Shown in pieces: positions 1 to 6,057 of a stretch of DNA of 7,498 bases. This DNA comes from Clostridiales bacterium. GTDB lineage: Bacteria > Bacillota_A > Clostridia > Oscillospirales > Oscillospiraceae. The position numbers were made by a program, and so were the translations under genes. A model generated the notes under the pieces. That model made no database searches. It was not told the DNA's origin and saw nothing but the letters and a program-made list of their open reading frames with translations. Positions within the stretch are counted from its first letter, which is position 1, and each line of letters starts with the position of its first letter. The stretch is taken from contig JALFGI010000287.1 in NCBI GenBank assembly GCA_022777455.1, positions 1 through 7,498 of the forward strand, given 5' to 3'.

Positions 1-18
1 AATCCACAAAAATAAACC

Positions 19-110
19 GGGTTGGGCGAATTCGTACGATGTCAGACATGATACCATTCAACGGAACACTCAATTTCGTTACGTTGCGGGCGGCTACGAG
101 CCGCCCCTAC
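19..110 (+). repeat. Intergenic palindromic repeat, left copy
   Basis: Positions 20-37 (GGTTGGGCGAATTCGTAC) recur exactly as the reverse complement of 1943-1960. The similarity continues with scattered mismatches to about position 82 here and about 1898 in the other copy. The segment ends in a perfect hairpin: the arm GGGCGGCT at 88-95 pairs with AGCCGCCC at 99-106 around a 3-base loop. A hairpin-ended, non-coding, repeated unit fits the REP- or MITE-like intergenic repeats of gut Clostridia. That family assignment is from memory. The rest of 111-269 shows no convincing gene, only a small inverted repeat (TGCGGA at 230-235 with TCCGCA at 253-258) just upstream of the next promoter. Confidence 0.65.
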
Positions 111-269
111 AGTGGGTGCGGTTCAAACCATCAAATACCAACTTGTCGGGATGCTGCGTTAAACCGATATGCTCATTTCATGATACGCTCCGAAAAGTGG
201 GACTGTCAAGGAGAAGAAAGGGAAGCTGCTGCGGACATAATTTATTAACACTTCCGCAATAAACCTTTG

Positions 270-298
270 TTGAAATGCGGTATGGCCAAAGGTATAAT
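270..298 (+). promoter_or_regulatory. Sigma-A type promoter of the alarmone synthetase operon
   Basis: A -35 box TTGAAA (270-275) and a perfect -10 box TATAAT (293-298) are separated by exactly 17 bases. Transcription would begin near 305, giving a leader of about 64 bases before the chosen start at 369. This argues against start codons at 267 or 297, which lie upstream of or inside the -10 box. A 7-bp inverted repeat, ACCTTTG (263-269) and CAAAGGT (287-293), brackets the promoter spacer and could be an operator. Confidence 0.75.
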
Positions 299-368
299 GA
301 ATATATCAAAATTGAAGTATTACGGTCTCCGTGGGAAGGAAGGCCAAAAGAGAGAGTTGGTGCGATTT

Positions 369-1088
369 ATGGATCCTTTGGAAACCGAAGCGGTGGTAAT
401 CAACAAAGATGAAAATGTCAACATGGATCATGTTCAGAATTTCAACCAGTGGCTGAAGCGGTACGCCCGCCCTTACCGGGAGCTGATGTCCTTCTACAGC
501 TGTGCCATCATGGAGGTGGAAACCAAATTCCGGGTGCTCAGCGAGGATATGTCTCTGGCCTTTGAGCGCAACCCCATTGAAACCATCCACACCCGGCTGA
601 AAAGTCCGGAGAGCATTATGAACAAGCTGGTCCGCAGGCAGTTCCCGCTGTCCGTGGAGAGCATCCAGGAGAACATCCATGACATCGCCGGCGTTCGGGT
701 GGTGTGTTCCTTCCAGTCGGATATTTACATGCTGGCGGACGCTTTCCTGATGCAGGATGATGTGACCCTGATCCAGCGCAAAGACTACTTACAGCACCCG
801 AAGCCCAACGGCTACCGCAGTCTGCATCTGATTGTCAGTGTACCCATCTTCCTCCACAACGAAAAGAAATCCATGAAGGTGGAGGTGCAGCTGCGTACTT
901 TGGCCATGGACCTATGGGCCAGCACCGAGCATAAAATCCGCTATAAAAAGGACAATCTGATATCGGCAGAGGACAACCAGGCCCTGTTCGAGTGCGCGGA
1001 GAGCTGCTCCGAGATCGACCGGAAGCTGGAACGCATCTATCAGAATGTTCTCCAATCAAAAGTCAGACAGGAGATCAAAGAGCCGTGA
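369..1088 (+). CDS. relP: Small alarmone synthetase (RelP/YwaC-like GTP pyrophosphokinase)
   Basis: A single-domain (p)ppGpp synthetase that transfers pyrophosphate from ATP to GDP or GTP in the cytoplasm, without the HD hydrolase and TGS/ACT domains of long RelA/SpoT proteins. With the start at 369 it has 239 residues. Visible motifs are the ATP-binding stretch HTRLKSPESIMNK (74-86), IHDIAGVRVVC with the metal-binding Asp105, the G-loop PKPNGYRSLH (about 144-153), and VEVQLRTLAMDLWASTEHK with catalytic Glu172 and Gln174. The wording of these motifs, recalled from Bacillus YwaC, fits RelP better than RelQ. The start at 369 lies downstream of the strong promoter and has only a weak purine-rich AGAGAG at 351-356. 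An in-frame ATG at 423 would give 221 residues and aligns well with the YwaC N-terminus, so it remains possible. The stop overlaps the next gene's start. The function is secure; the RelP versus RelQ class is less so. Confidence 0.9.
   Translation: MDPLETEAVVINKDENVNMDHVQNFNQWLKRYARPYRELMSFYSCAIMEVETKFRVLSEDMSLAFERNPIETIHTRLKSPESIMNKLVRRQFPLSVESIQENIHDIAGVRVVCSFQSDIYMLADAFLMQDDVTLIQRKDYLQHPKPNGYRSLHLIVSVPIFLHNEKKSMKVEVQLRTLAMDLWASTEHKIRYKKDNLISAEDNQALFECAESCSEIDRKLERIYQNVLQSKVRQEIKEP
1069..1073 (+). promoter_or_regulatory. Ribosome binding site supporting a GTG start
   Basis: AGGAG lies 11 bases ahead of the GTG at 1085, inside the last codons of the upstream gene. The only in-frame ATG nearby (992) would make a long polar N-terminus that is merely an out-of-frame reading of the synthetase. 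This site therefore decides the start of the exporter. Confidence 0.7.
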
Positions 1089-1861
1089 GTTTCGTAATTA
1101 CCATTATTGTATGTTTTTTCGCAAGTTTGGGAGCCGGCCTGGGCACCGGCTTTGCGGGGATGAGCGCCGCGGCGGTCATCACCCCCATGCTGGTCACCTT
1201 TCTGGGAATGGAGCCCTATGATGCGGTGGGCATCGCCCTCGCCTCCGATGTCCTGGCCAGCGCGGTCAGCGCCTGTACCTACGGAAAAAACAAAAATCTG
1301 GATGTGAAAAACGGCCTGGTGATGATGGCGGCGGTGCTGCTGCTGACGATGGTCGGCAGCTGGGTTTCCAGCCTGGTGCCCAGCAACACCATGGGCAACT
1401 TCTCTGTGTTTATGACTATGGGGTTGGGCGTGAAGTTCATTGTGAAGCCTGTGATGACCACCAAAGAGTCCATGGGTAAGGTTTCCGCGCAAAAGCGGTT
1501 CATTCAGAGTCTGCTTTGCGGCAGCCTGATCGGCTTTATCTGCGGCTTTGTGGGAGCCGGCGGCGGTATGATGATGCTGCTGATCCTCACCTCCGTGCTG
1601 GGCTATGAGCTGAAAACCGCTGTGGGCACCAGCGTGTTCATCATGTCCTTTACCGCGCTCACCGGTTCCGTCAGCCATTTTGTCATCGGTGGTGCGCCTG
1701 ACTATCTGGTGCTGTGCCTGTGCGTGGGCTTTACCTTCCTGTGGGCCAGAATTGCAGCCAGGATTGCCAACAAGGCGGATGCAAAATTCCTCAACCGGGC
1801 CACCGGCATCATCCTCATCATTCTGGGCGCGACCGTGCTGATCGTCAACGCCCTGACGTGA
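1085..1861 (+). CDS. TauE/SafE (TSUP) family sulfite/sulfonate-type anion exporter
   Basis: A 258-residue polytopic membrane protein of the TauE/SafE family, whose members move sulfite, sulfoacetate or other small organic and sulfur anions across the cytoplasmic membrane. I count roughly eight hydrophobic segments. The family's internal duplication is visible: GAGLGTGFAGMSAA near residues 16-29 is echoed by GFICGFVGAGGGMMM at 150-163-164, and ASDVLASAVSACTY (53-66) by GTSVFIMSFTALTG (181-194). Length is normal for the family. The GTG start overlaps the upstream TGA as GTGA, which implies translational coupling to the alarmone synthetase. The gene has no obvious promoter of its own. Substrate and direction of transport cannot be told from sequence, and nothing adjacent points to sulfur metabolism. 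The family call is firm. Confidence 0.9.
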   Translation: MSFVITIIVCFFASLGAGLGTGFAGMSAAAVITPMLVTFLGMEPYDAVGIALASDVLASAVSACTYGKNKNLDVKNGLVMMAAVLLLTMVGSWVSSLVPSNTMGNFSVFMTMGLGVKFIVKPVMTTKESMGKVSAQKRFIQSLLCGSLIGFICGFVGAGGGMMMLLILTSVLGYELKTAVGTSVFIMSFTALTGSVSHFVIGGAPDYLVLCLCVGFTFLWARIAARIANKADAKFLNRATGIILIILGATVLIVNALT

Positions 1862-1876
1862 TTTTTCCTGCCACAA

Positions 1877-2015
1877 GGGGGGGCTATCAGCCGCCAGGTA
1901 ACGGGCTTTGGTGTTTCGTTGAATGGGACAATGTCCGACACAGTACGAATTCGCCCAACCTGATTTCCATTCGTAGGTTTGTACTGCGGGGGGAGGATGA
2001 CAGCCTCCCCTTGTG
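1877..2015 (-). repeat. Intergenic palindromic repeat, inverted right copy, with hairpins
   Basis: The segment 1898-1960, read on the minus strand, matches 20-82, including the exact 18-base core at 1943-1960. The two copies therefore face each other across the synthetase-exporter pair. Adjacent to it, GGGGAGG (1990-1996) and CCTCCCC (2004-2010) form a 7-bp hairpin with a 7-base loop. TACGAAT (1944-1950) can pair with ATTCGTA (1969-1975). No gene is visible between 1862 and 2038. The GC-rich hairpin might slow transcription leaving the exporter gene but lacks a U-tract. Confidence 0.6.
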
Positions 2016-2030
2016 GGTTGCCTAATTCTA

Positions 2031-2081
2031 TAAGAAAACCACGCATTCCACCGGAAAACGGAAGAATGCGTGGCTGTTTTT
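2031..2081. terminator. Rho-independent terminator, usable from both strands
   Basis: A perfect 10-bp stem, CCACGCATTC (2039-2048) with GAATGCGTGG (2064-2073), encloses a loop that can itself pair CCG with CGG. Reading plus, it is followed by CTGTTTTTA; reading minus, by TTTTCTTAT. It sits between the convergent exporter (ending 1861) and ATP-grasp (ending 2242) genes and can end both transcripts. Confidence 0.8.
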
Positions 2082-2082
2082 A

Positions 2083-2241
2083 TACTAATTCTTGATAAAA
2101 AGATTTAATTAGCAGCGCAGGGATATTGGTGCAAGACAAGGCAGAGGAACGCAGCCATACTGTATGTATGGCAAGTGACGATAACGCAGTATTGCGCCAA
2201 TAGACCAAGCTGATATTAAAGATTTTAATCAAGAATTAGTA
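2083..2241. mobile_element. MITE-like element, 159 bp, TACTAATTCTTGAT ends
   Basis: Terminal inverted repeats TACTAATTCTTGAT (2083-2096) and its exact complement (2228-2241) bound a non-coding, largely self-complementary interior. That interior includes CCATAC-TGTAT-GTATGG (2155-2171), and TATTGGTGCAA near 2124-2134 pairs with TTGCGCCAATA near 2192-2202. Both ends abut the trinucleotide TTA (2080-2082 and 2242-2244), which is a candidate target-site duplication. No transposase is encoded, so any movement would have needed one in trans. The right-hand TTA is the TAA stop codon of the ATP-grasp gene. Similar TACTAATTCTTGAT-ended units are, from memory, frequent in related gut genomes. Confidence 0.7.
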
Positions 2242-3432
2242 TTAATAGGTGGCGGCCATGTCGGCGTAGAACTGGTTCAGCTCCTCTTCGGTATCGAAGT
2301 TGCACACATACATCTGGTTTGCCATGGCGCCGGACAGGGCCTCGGGGATGCGGCCCCACATCTTCAGATAGGGACCGTACTTCATGGTGATTTCGTAATC
2401 ATCCATTTTGTAGGTCTTGCCGTCCCGGCGGCTGTAGAAGGCGCAGTAGTGATGGTTGCCGATGGGCTTGGTGTTATAGTCAAAGGCCACCATATCGGCC
2501 CAGATCTTATACACGTCGGTCTCCTGGCTGTAGTTGTACATCTCGGGGGTATAACCGCCGGCGGGACGCATGTTGACCTCCAGGCCCAGAATGTCGCCCT
2601 TCTTGCCCAGCCCCTCCTGATCCTCGTTGAGGATGAAGAACTCCAGGTGGATGAAGCGGCTCTTCACACCGAAGGCCTTCACGGTACGCAGGCCGGCATC
2701 CCGGATGGCATCGGGCAGATCCTTCACCAGATAGTACATGGAGTCGCCGCCCTCGTTGACAATGTCCATCAGGGACTGGGGGGTGATGTTGCCGGATTCA
2801 AACAGGGGGTTGCCCTGGGAGTCCACGATGGCATCATAGGTCTGCACGAAGCCGTTGACGAACTCTTCCATGATGTACACATTGTCGTCCTTGGTATCGA
2901 TGAACCAGCGCACATCGTCGTCGCACTTCAGCTTGTAGGTGTTGTTGGCTCCCACGCCGTTGTCGGGCTTCACCACCACGGGATAGCCCACATAGTTGGC
3001 GAATTCCAGAGCATCCTCCAGTCCCTCCACCAGGTGGTAGCGGGCGGTGGGCAGGCCGGCCTTGGCGTAGTATTCCTTCATGGCGGATTTGAACTTGATC
3101 TTGGCCATGTCAGCCGTTTTGGGGCCGGTGGTGATGTTGAACTCGGTACGCAGCTGGGCGTCCTGCATCAGCCAGTATTCGTTGTTGGATTCCAGCCAGT
3201 CGATCTTGCCGTACTTGAAGGTGAAGAAAGCCACTGCCTTGAAAACCTCGTCGTAGTTTTCCAGGCTGGAGACCTTGTAGTATTCGTCCAGGGATTCTCT
3301 CAGTTCCTTCACCAGGTCATTGTAGGGGCTGTCGCCGATGCCCAGGACCCGCATGCCGTTGTTTCTCAGCTCCCGGCAGAAACGCCAGTAGGTCAGGGGG
3401 AAATTCGGGGAGATAAACACAAAATTTTTCAT
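2242..3432 (-). CDS. ATP-grasp domain protein (putative carboxylate-amine ligase)
   Basis: A 396-residue cytosolic protein of the ATP-grasp fold, whose members activate a carboxylate as an acyl-phosphate and join it to an amine or thiol. Visible features are an N-terminal preATP-grasp-like segment (MKNFVFISPNFP, 1-12), the ATP-binding strand and loop YPVVVKPDNGVGANN (150-164, with Lys155), the hinge YIMEEFVNG (186-194), and metal ligands in HLEFF (Glu264) and GLEVNMRPAGG (Glu285, Asn287). The start at 3432 is chosen because it has a GGAGAAAGAGAG ribosome binding region and because upstream codons read through the neighbouring gene. It is the third gene of the operon, 37 bases after the second esterase. 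Its stop codon coincides with the edge of the MITE-like element. Automated labels sometimes call such proteins short carbamoyl-phosphate synthase large subunits, but no second ATP-grasp half or allosteric domain is present. The substrate is unknown. Confidence 0.85.
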   Translation of the reverse strand: MKNFVFISPNFPLTYWRFCRELRNNGMRVLGIGDSPYNDLVKELRESLDEYYKVSSLENYDEVFKAVAFFTFKYGKIDWLESNNEYWLMQDAQLRTEFNITTGPKTADMAKIKFKSAMKEYYAKAGLPTARYHLVEGLEDALEFANYVGYPVVVKPDNGVGANNTYKLKCDDDVRWFIDTKDDNVYIMEEFVNGFVQTYDAIVDSQGNPLFESGNITPQSLMDIVNEGGDSMYYLVKDLPDAIRDAGLRTVKAFGVKSRFIHLEFFILNEDQEGLGKKGDILGLEVNMRPAGGYTPEMYNYSQETDVYKIWADMVAFDYNTKPIGNHHYCAFYSRRDGKTYKMDDYEITMKYGPYLKMWGRIPEALSGAMANQMYVCNFDTEEELNQFYADMAATY

Positions 3433-3469
3433 ACCAATCTCTCTTTCTCCGGATGAATCCGATGTATTT

Positions 3470-4222
3470 TTAGCCCAGGAACCAGGGCAGGTAGGTCGCC
3501 ACCATCTTGAACCACCAGGGCCAGTCGTGGTTGACATCGTAGCCCCAGTATTCAAACCGGGTGTGGATGCCCTTCTGGGCGCACACGGTGTCCAGCTTGC
3601 GGGTGCTTTCCAGCAGGATGTCTTCCCAGGCGCCCTGGCCGCATACGATCAGGGACTTCTGATGGTTGTACATATCCATCCAGGGGTGATCGGGGGCCAT
3701 ATTGGCAAGATAGAAAACAGGGCAGTTGTTGTAAACCAGATCGTCGCAGTAGTTGCCGAAGAACTCCTTGTTGTCGTACAGGCCGGAGATGGCAAAGCAG
3801 CTGTCGAACAGGTCCGGACGGCGGTAATACAGGTTCGCCGCGTGCATGGCACCCATGGAGGCGCCGAAGGTGAGGATGCCCTGGTCATAGCCGTTGCGCT
3901 CACCGCTCAGGTGCTTGATGTAGGGCACCAGCTCCTGGGTGATGTAGTTGAACCAGCGCTCGTGGTTTTCGATGCGCCAGCGGTTGTCCGCGCCCATGGC
4001 GGCCCAGGCTTCGTTGTCGATGCAGTCGCAGGCATAAACGGTGCACCGGCCGGCCTCGATCCAGCCTGCCCAGTAGTCGATCATTTTGAAGTTTTCAAAA
4101 TCAAAGAACCGGCCGCCCTGGCAGGGGATGAACAGAACGGGCTTACCGGCATGACCGTAGACCTTGAATTCCATGTCCCGGTTCAGGTGACTGCTGTAGT
4201 GCTTGTAGTAGCGAATTTCCAT
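3470..4222 (-). CDS. Alpha/beta-hydrolase esterase family protein (second of pair)
   Basis: A 250-residue protein of the esterase D/Fes-like alpha/beta-hydrolase group (PF00756-type by appearance). The nucleophile elbow is FGASMGA with Ser122. The likely histidine is His232 in VNHDWPWW, and the acid is probably Glu200 or Asp201 in CGQGAWED. The protein is unusually rich in Trp and Tyr, and the elbow ends in Ala where the first esterase has Gly. There is no signal peptide or lipobox, so it should act in the cytoplasm, unlike secreted xylan or feruloyl esterases of this family. AGGAG at 4231-4235 sits 8 bases before the ATG. It lies 49 bases after the first esterase and 37 before the ATP-grasp gene, all on one strand. 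The true substrate (ester, thioester or acyl transfer) cannot be inferred. Confidence 0.85.
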   Translation of the reverse strand: MEIRYYKHYSSHLNRDMEFKVYGHAGKPVLFIPCQGGRFFDFENFKMIDYWAGWIEAGRCTVYACDCIDNEAWAAMGADNRWRIENHERWFNYITQELVPYIKHLSGERNGYDQGILTFGASMGAMHAANLYYRRPDLFDSCFAISGLYDNKEFFGNYCDDLVYNNCPVFYLANMAPDHPWMDMYNHQKSLIVCGQGAWEDILLESTRKLDTVCAQKGIHTRFEYWGYDVNHDWPWWFKMVATYLPWFLG

Positions 4223-4271
4223 TGGCTTCTCTCCTAATATCTATGTTGGGGGCGAAGTGTTTTGCCCTGAA

Positions 4272-5027
4272 TTACAGTCCCAGGCAGTCCATGAAAATGG
4301 GAATCTGCTTTTCCCAGGAGGCTTCGGAGTGATTCCCCCCGGGCACGATCCGCATGGCCAGGTTCACCCGCTTGGTCATCAGCAGGTGGGCGGTGGAGAT
4401 CAGCGCCTCTGCGTTGGCGGCGTGGTTGAACATTTCCAACTCGCCGTAGTCCATATAAATGCAGGTGTCCCGCCGGATGTGGGCCCGGGCGATCATTTCC
4501 AGCACCTGGCCGGAGGAGACCCACAGGCTGGGGCTGAGGCAGGCGGCCCGCTGGAAAACATGGTTGTAGGTGGTCACGGCGTACATGGCCATCAGCCCAC
4601 CCATGGAGGAGCCTGCAATGATGGTGTTGCACCGGTCAGGCAGGGTGCGGTAGTTTTTGTCGATGAAGGGTTTGAGCTCCTTGACCATCCAGTTCATATA
4701 TACATTGCCCTTGCCCCGAATCTTTCCCAGGGAGGAATTTTCGTAATTCAGGGGGGAATATTCCACCAGACGGCGGTTGCCCTCATGGTTGCATTCCACG
4801 GCGACGATGATCAGGTCCTTTTTGCTCTCTACCATGTATTTGTTCATGCCCCAGGATTTTCCGAAGGTGGCATCTTCGTCAAAAAACACGTTGTGCCCGT
4901 CGAACATATACATCACGGGATAGCGGCGGTCGGGATCTTTTTCATAGGATTCCGGCAAATAGATATAAGCGGTGCGGGGGGTATCCCCGGACAGCTTGGG
5001 AATGGTGACATTCCACTTTTTGACCAT
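4272..5027 (-). CDS. Alpha/beta-hydrolase esterase family protein (first of pair)
   Basis: A 251-residue putative esterase of the PF00756 type. RTAYIYLPESY (18-28) and YPVMYMFDGHNVF (36-48) are typical early strands of the family. The nucleophile elbow is AGSSMGG with Ser141, the candidate acid lies in YMDYGELE (Asp193 or Glu196), and the histidine is His233 in PGGNHSE. MVKELKPFIDKNYRT (114-128) matches the conserved helix before the elbow. No export signal is visible, so it is predicted to be cytosolic. The start at 5027 has an excellent AAGGAG (5037-5042) 9 bases upstream and lies about 47 bases downstream of the predicted transcription start. It opens the operon continued by the second esterase and the ATP-grasp ligase. 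The two esterases are clearly diverged from each other, which suggests different substrates or steps rather than a recent duplication. Confidence 0.88.
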   Translation of the reverse strand: MVKKWNVTIPKLSGDTPRTAYIYLPESYEKDPDRRYPVMYMFDGHNVFFDEDATFGKSWGMNKYMVESKKDLIIVAVECNHEGNRRLVEYSPLNYENSSLGKIRGKGNVYMNWMVKELKPFIDKNYRTLPDRCNTIIAGSSMGGLMAMYAVTTYNHVFQRAACLSPSLWVSSGQVLEMIARAHIRRDTCIYMDYGELEMFNHAANAEALISTAHLLMTKRVNLAMRIVPGGNHSEASWEKQIPIFMDCLGL

Positions 5028-5075
5028 GAATCAGATCTCCTTTGTTATTCAATTGGTAATTATGATATAAGTCAT

Positions 5076-5094
5076 GGAACAGTATACCTGTTTC
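5076..5094. promoter_or_regulatory. Candidate operator dyad over the esterase operon -10 box
   Basis: GGAACAG (5076-5082), TATAC, then CTGTTTC (5088-5094) form an inverted repeat with one mismatch in seven. It is centred at 5085 and covers the -10 box (5081-5086) and the bases just downstream. A dimeric repressor bound there would block the promoter. No regulator gene is in the window, and I cannot assign the site to a known family. Confidence 0.4.
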
Positions 5095-5109
5095 TTCACG
5101 TCTTGTCAA
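5081..5109 (-). promoter_or_regulatory. Sigma-A type promoter of the esterase/ATP-grasp operon
   Basis: On the minus strand a perfect -35 TTGACA (5104-5109) is followed after exactly 17 bases by TATACT (5081-5086), one mismatch from consensus. The start of transcription should fall near 5074, leaving a short leader before the ATG at 5027. The strength of the boxes predicts substantial expression unless repressed. Confidence 0.8.
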
Positions 5110-5129
5110 CAGAAAAATCCAAAAATGTT

Positions 5130-5163
5130 TCCCTACAAAAATCATCCGCCCACAAGGGGCGGA
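5130..5163 (-). terminator. Terminator of the mutY-PHP transcript
   Basis: On the minus strand a 7-bp stem TCCGCCC (from 5163-5157) and GGGCGGA (from 5151-5145) with a 5-base loop is followed by TGATTTTTG. It lies 108 bases after the phosphatase stop and before the esterase promoter, so it separates the two minus-strand transcripts. The TCCGCCC...GGGCGGA hairpin with adjoining CCTACA resembles common intergenic palindromes, so it may be repeat-derived. The stretch 5164-5271 shows nothing else recognisable. Confidence 0.6.
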
Positions 5164-5271
5164 CAATTCATGAAATATGTACAAAACTAACATACAAAAT
5201 GTGTGGAATCTCACGGAGACAAATTTTTACAAAAGGTTATGCAATCTGCCAATCCTCCGGCGGGAAAAATC

Positions 5272-6057
5272 CTACAGCTTGTGAAAAACAGGCTTTCTTC
5301 CTTCAAAGGTGCAGACGTATCCGAAAATCTCCTTCAGTACCTGGCAGGCATCTTTGCTGTATTGTCCCACCCGGTCACTGCGGTGGGCATCCGAACCGAC
5401 GGTAACAATCTCGCCTCCCAGCTCCTTGAACCGCCGGAAATAATCCGGGGTGGGAAGGAACCCGCCGCACCGGTCCAGGCCGCTGGTGTTCAGTTCCAGG
5501 CCCTTTCCTTTGGCGGCCAGAATGCGCAGAATCTCGTCGATGATCTCCCGGTGCTCTTCATAGGGCAGGGGGGTCTTTACCGGACTTCCGGCTCCCTTGT
5601 GCAGATAGGTCATGTGGGCCAACACATCGAAATCCTCGTGGACCCGGACGCATTCCAGCATGGTTTCGAAATAATGCCGCTGGGCTTCCCAAATGGTTTT
5701 TCCCTGCCAGTATTCCGGGAAATACACATCGATGTCGTCCACGAAATGGACGGAGCCCAGGACAAAATCATAACTTCGGGCGTTTAGTTCCTTCCGCATC
5801 CGCTCCTGATTATCCTCGTACAGGCCGTATTCCACGCCCCGGCGGATGATCAGTCCCGGAATCTCCAGGCTGTCATATTCCGCGCTGTAAGCCTCCAAAT
5901 CAAATTGCATGGTCTGCTCCCGGGCACCCCGGAGAAAGTCCCGGTGATCGGTAAAGCAGATTTCCTTCAGACCGGCCTTTACCGCGGCCTGGGCTAGTTG
6001 TGCGCCGGTGTCATGTCCGTCGAAGGAGACTCTGGAGTGAATGTGAAAATCATACAT
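5272..6057 (-). CDS. PHP-domain histidinol-phosphatase (HisJ/HisK family)
   Basis: A 261-residue PHP-family metal-dependent phosphoesterase, most like the Gram-positive histidinol-phosphatases that convert L-histidinol phosphate to histidinol in histidine synthesis. The full metal set is visible: His5 and His7 in DFHIHSR, Asp37-His38 in FTDHRDF, Glu76 in RRGVEYG, His104 in LGSVHFVDD, His148 in LAHMTYLHK, and Asp223 and His225 in VGSDAHRSDRVG. The length matches the family. The start at 6057 is chosen because a strong GGAGG (6067-6071) stands 9 bases upstream and the protein begins directly with the first metal motif; further upstream the frame runs through mutY. It overlaps the mutY stop by 8 bases, which implies coupled translation. 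No other his genes are present, so the natural substrate could be another phosphate ester. Confidence 0.88.
   Translation of the reverse strand: MYDFHIHSRVSFDGHDTGAQLAQAAVKAGLKEICFTDHRDFLRGAREQTMQFDLEAYSAEYDSLEIPGLIIRRGVEYGLYEDNQERMRKELNARSYDFVLGSVHFVDDIDVYFPEYWQGKTIWEAQRHYFETMLECVRVHEDFDVLAHMTYLHKGAGSPVKTPLPYEEHREIIDEILRILAAKGKGLELNTSGLDRCGGFLPTPDYFRRFKELGGEIVTVGSDAHRSDRVGQYSKDACQVLKEIFGYVCTFEGRKPVFHKL

Noticed and set aside
39..248. 69-residue plus-strand reading frame near the left edge
   Set aside because: Its first half is the translated intergenic repeat and hairpin. It has no ribosome binding site and no recognisable domain, and it ends before the operon promoter.
267..368. 34-residue N-terminal extension of the alarmone synthetase from a TTG at 267
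   Set aside because: A consensus promoter (270-298) lies inside it, so an mRNA starting near 305 cannot encode it. The extra residues also have no counterpart in the family.
1040..1876. 278-residue minus-strand frame opposite the exporter
   Set aside because: It is a low-complexity His, Gln and Gly-rich translation typical of the shadow of a GC-rich membrane protein gene, with no start signal.
2449..3456. 335-residue plus-strand frame opposite the ATP-grasp gene
   Set aside because: It is a Val, Gly and His-rich shadow of a recognisable gene, with no ribosome binding site and no motif. The same applies to plus-strand frames at 3527-4237, 4257-5405 and 6056-7162.
5145..5163. Hairpin considered as a CRISPR-type or regulatory repeat
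   Set aside because: There is a single copy in this neighbourhood with no spacer periodicity. The stem plus U-rich tail fits a terminator better. No CRISPR array, tRNA or rRNA was seen in the window.
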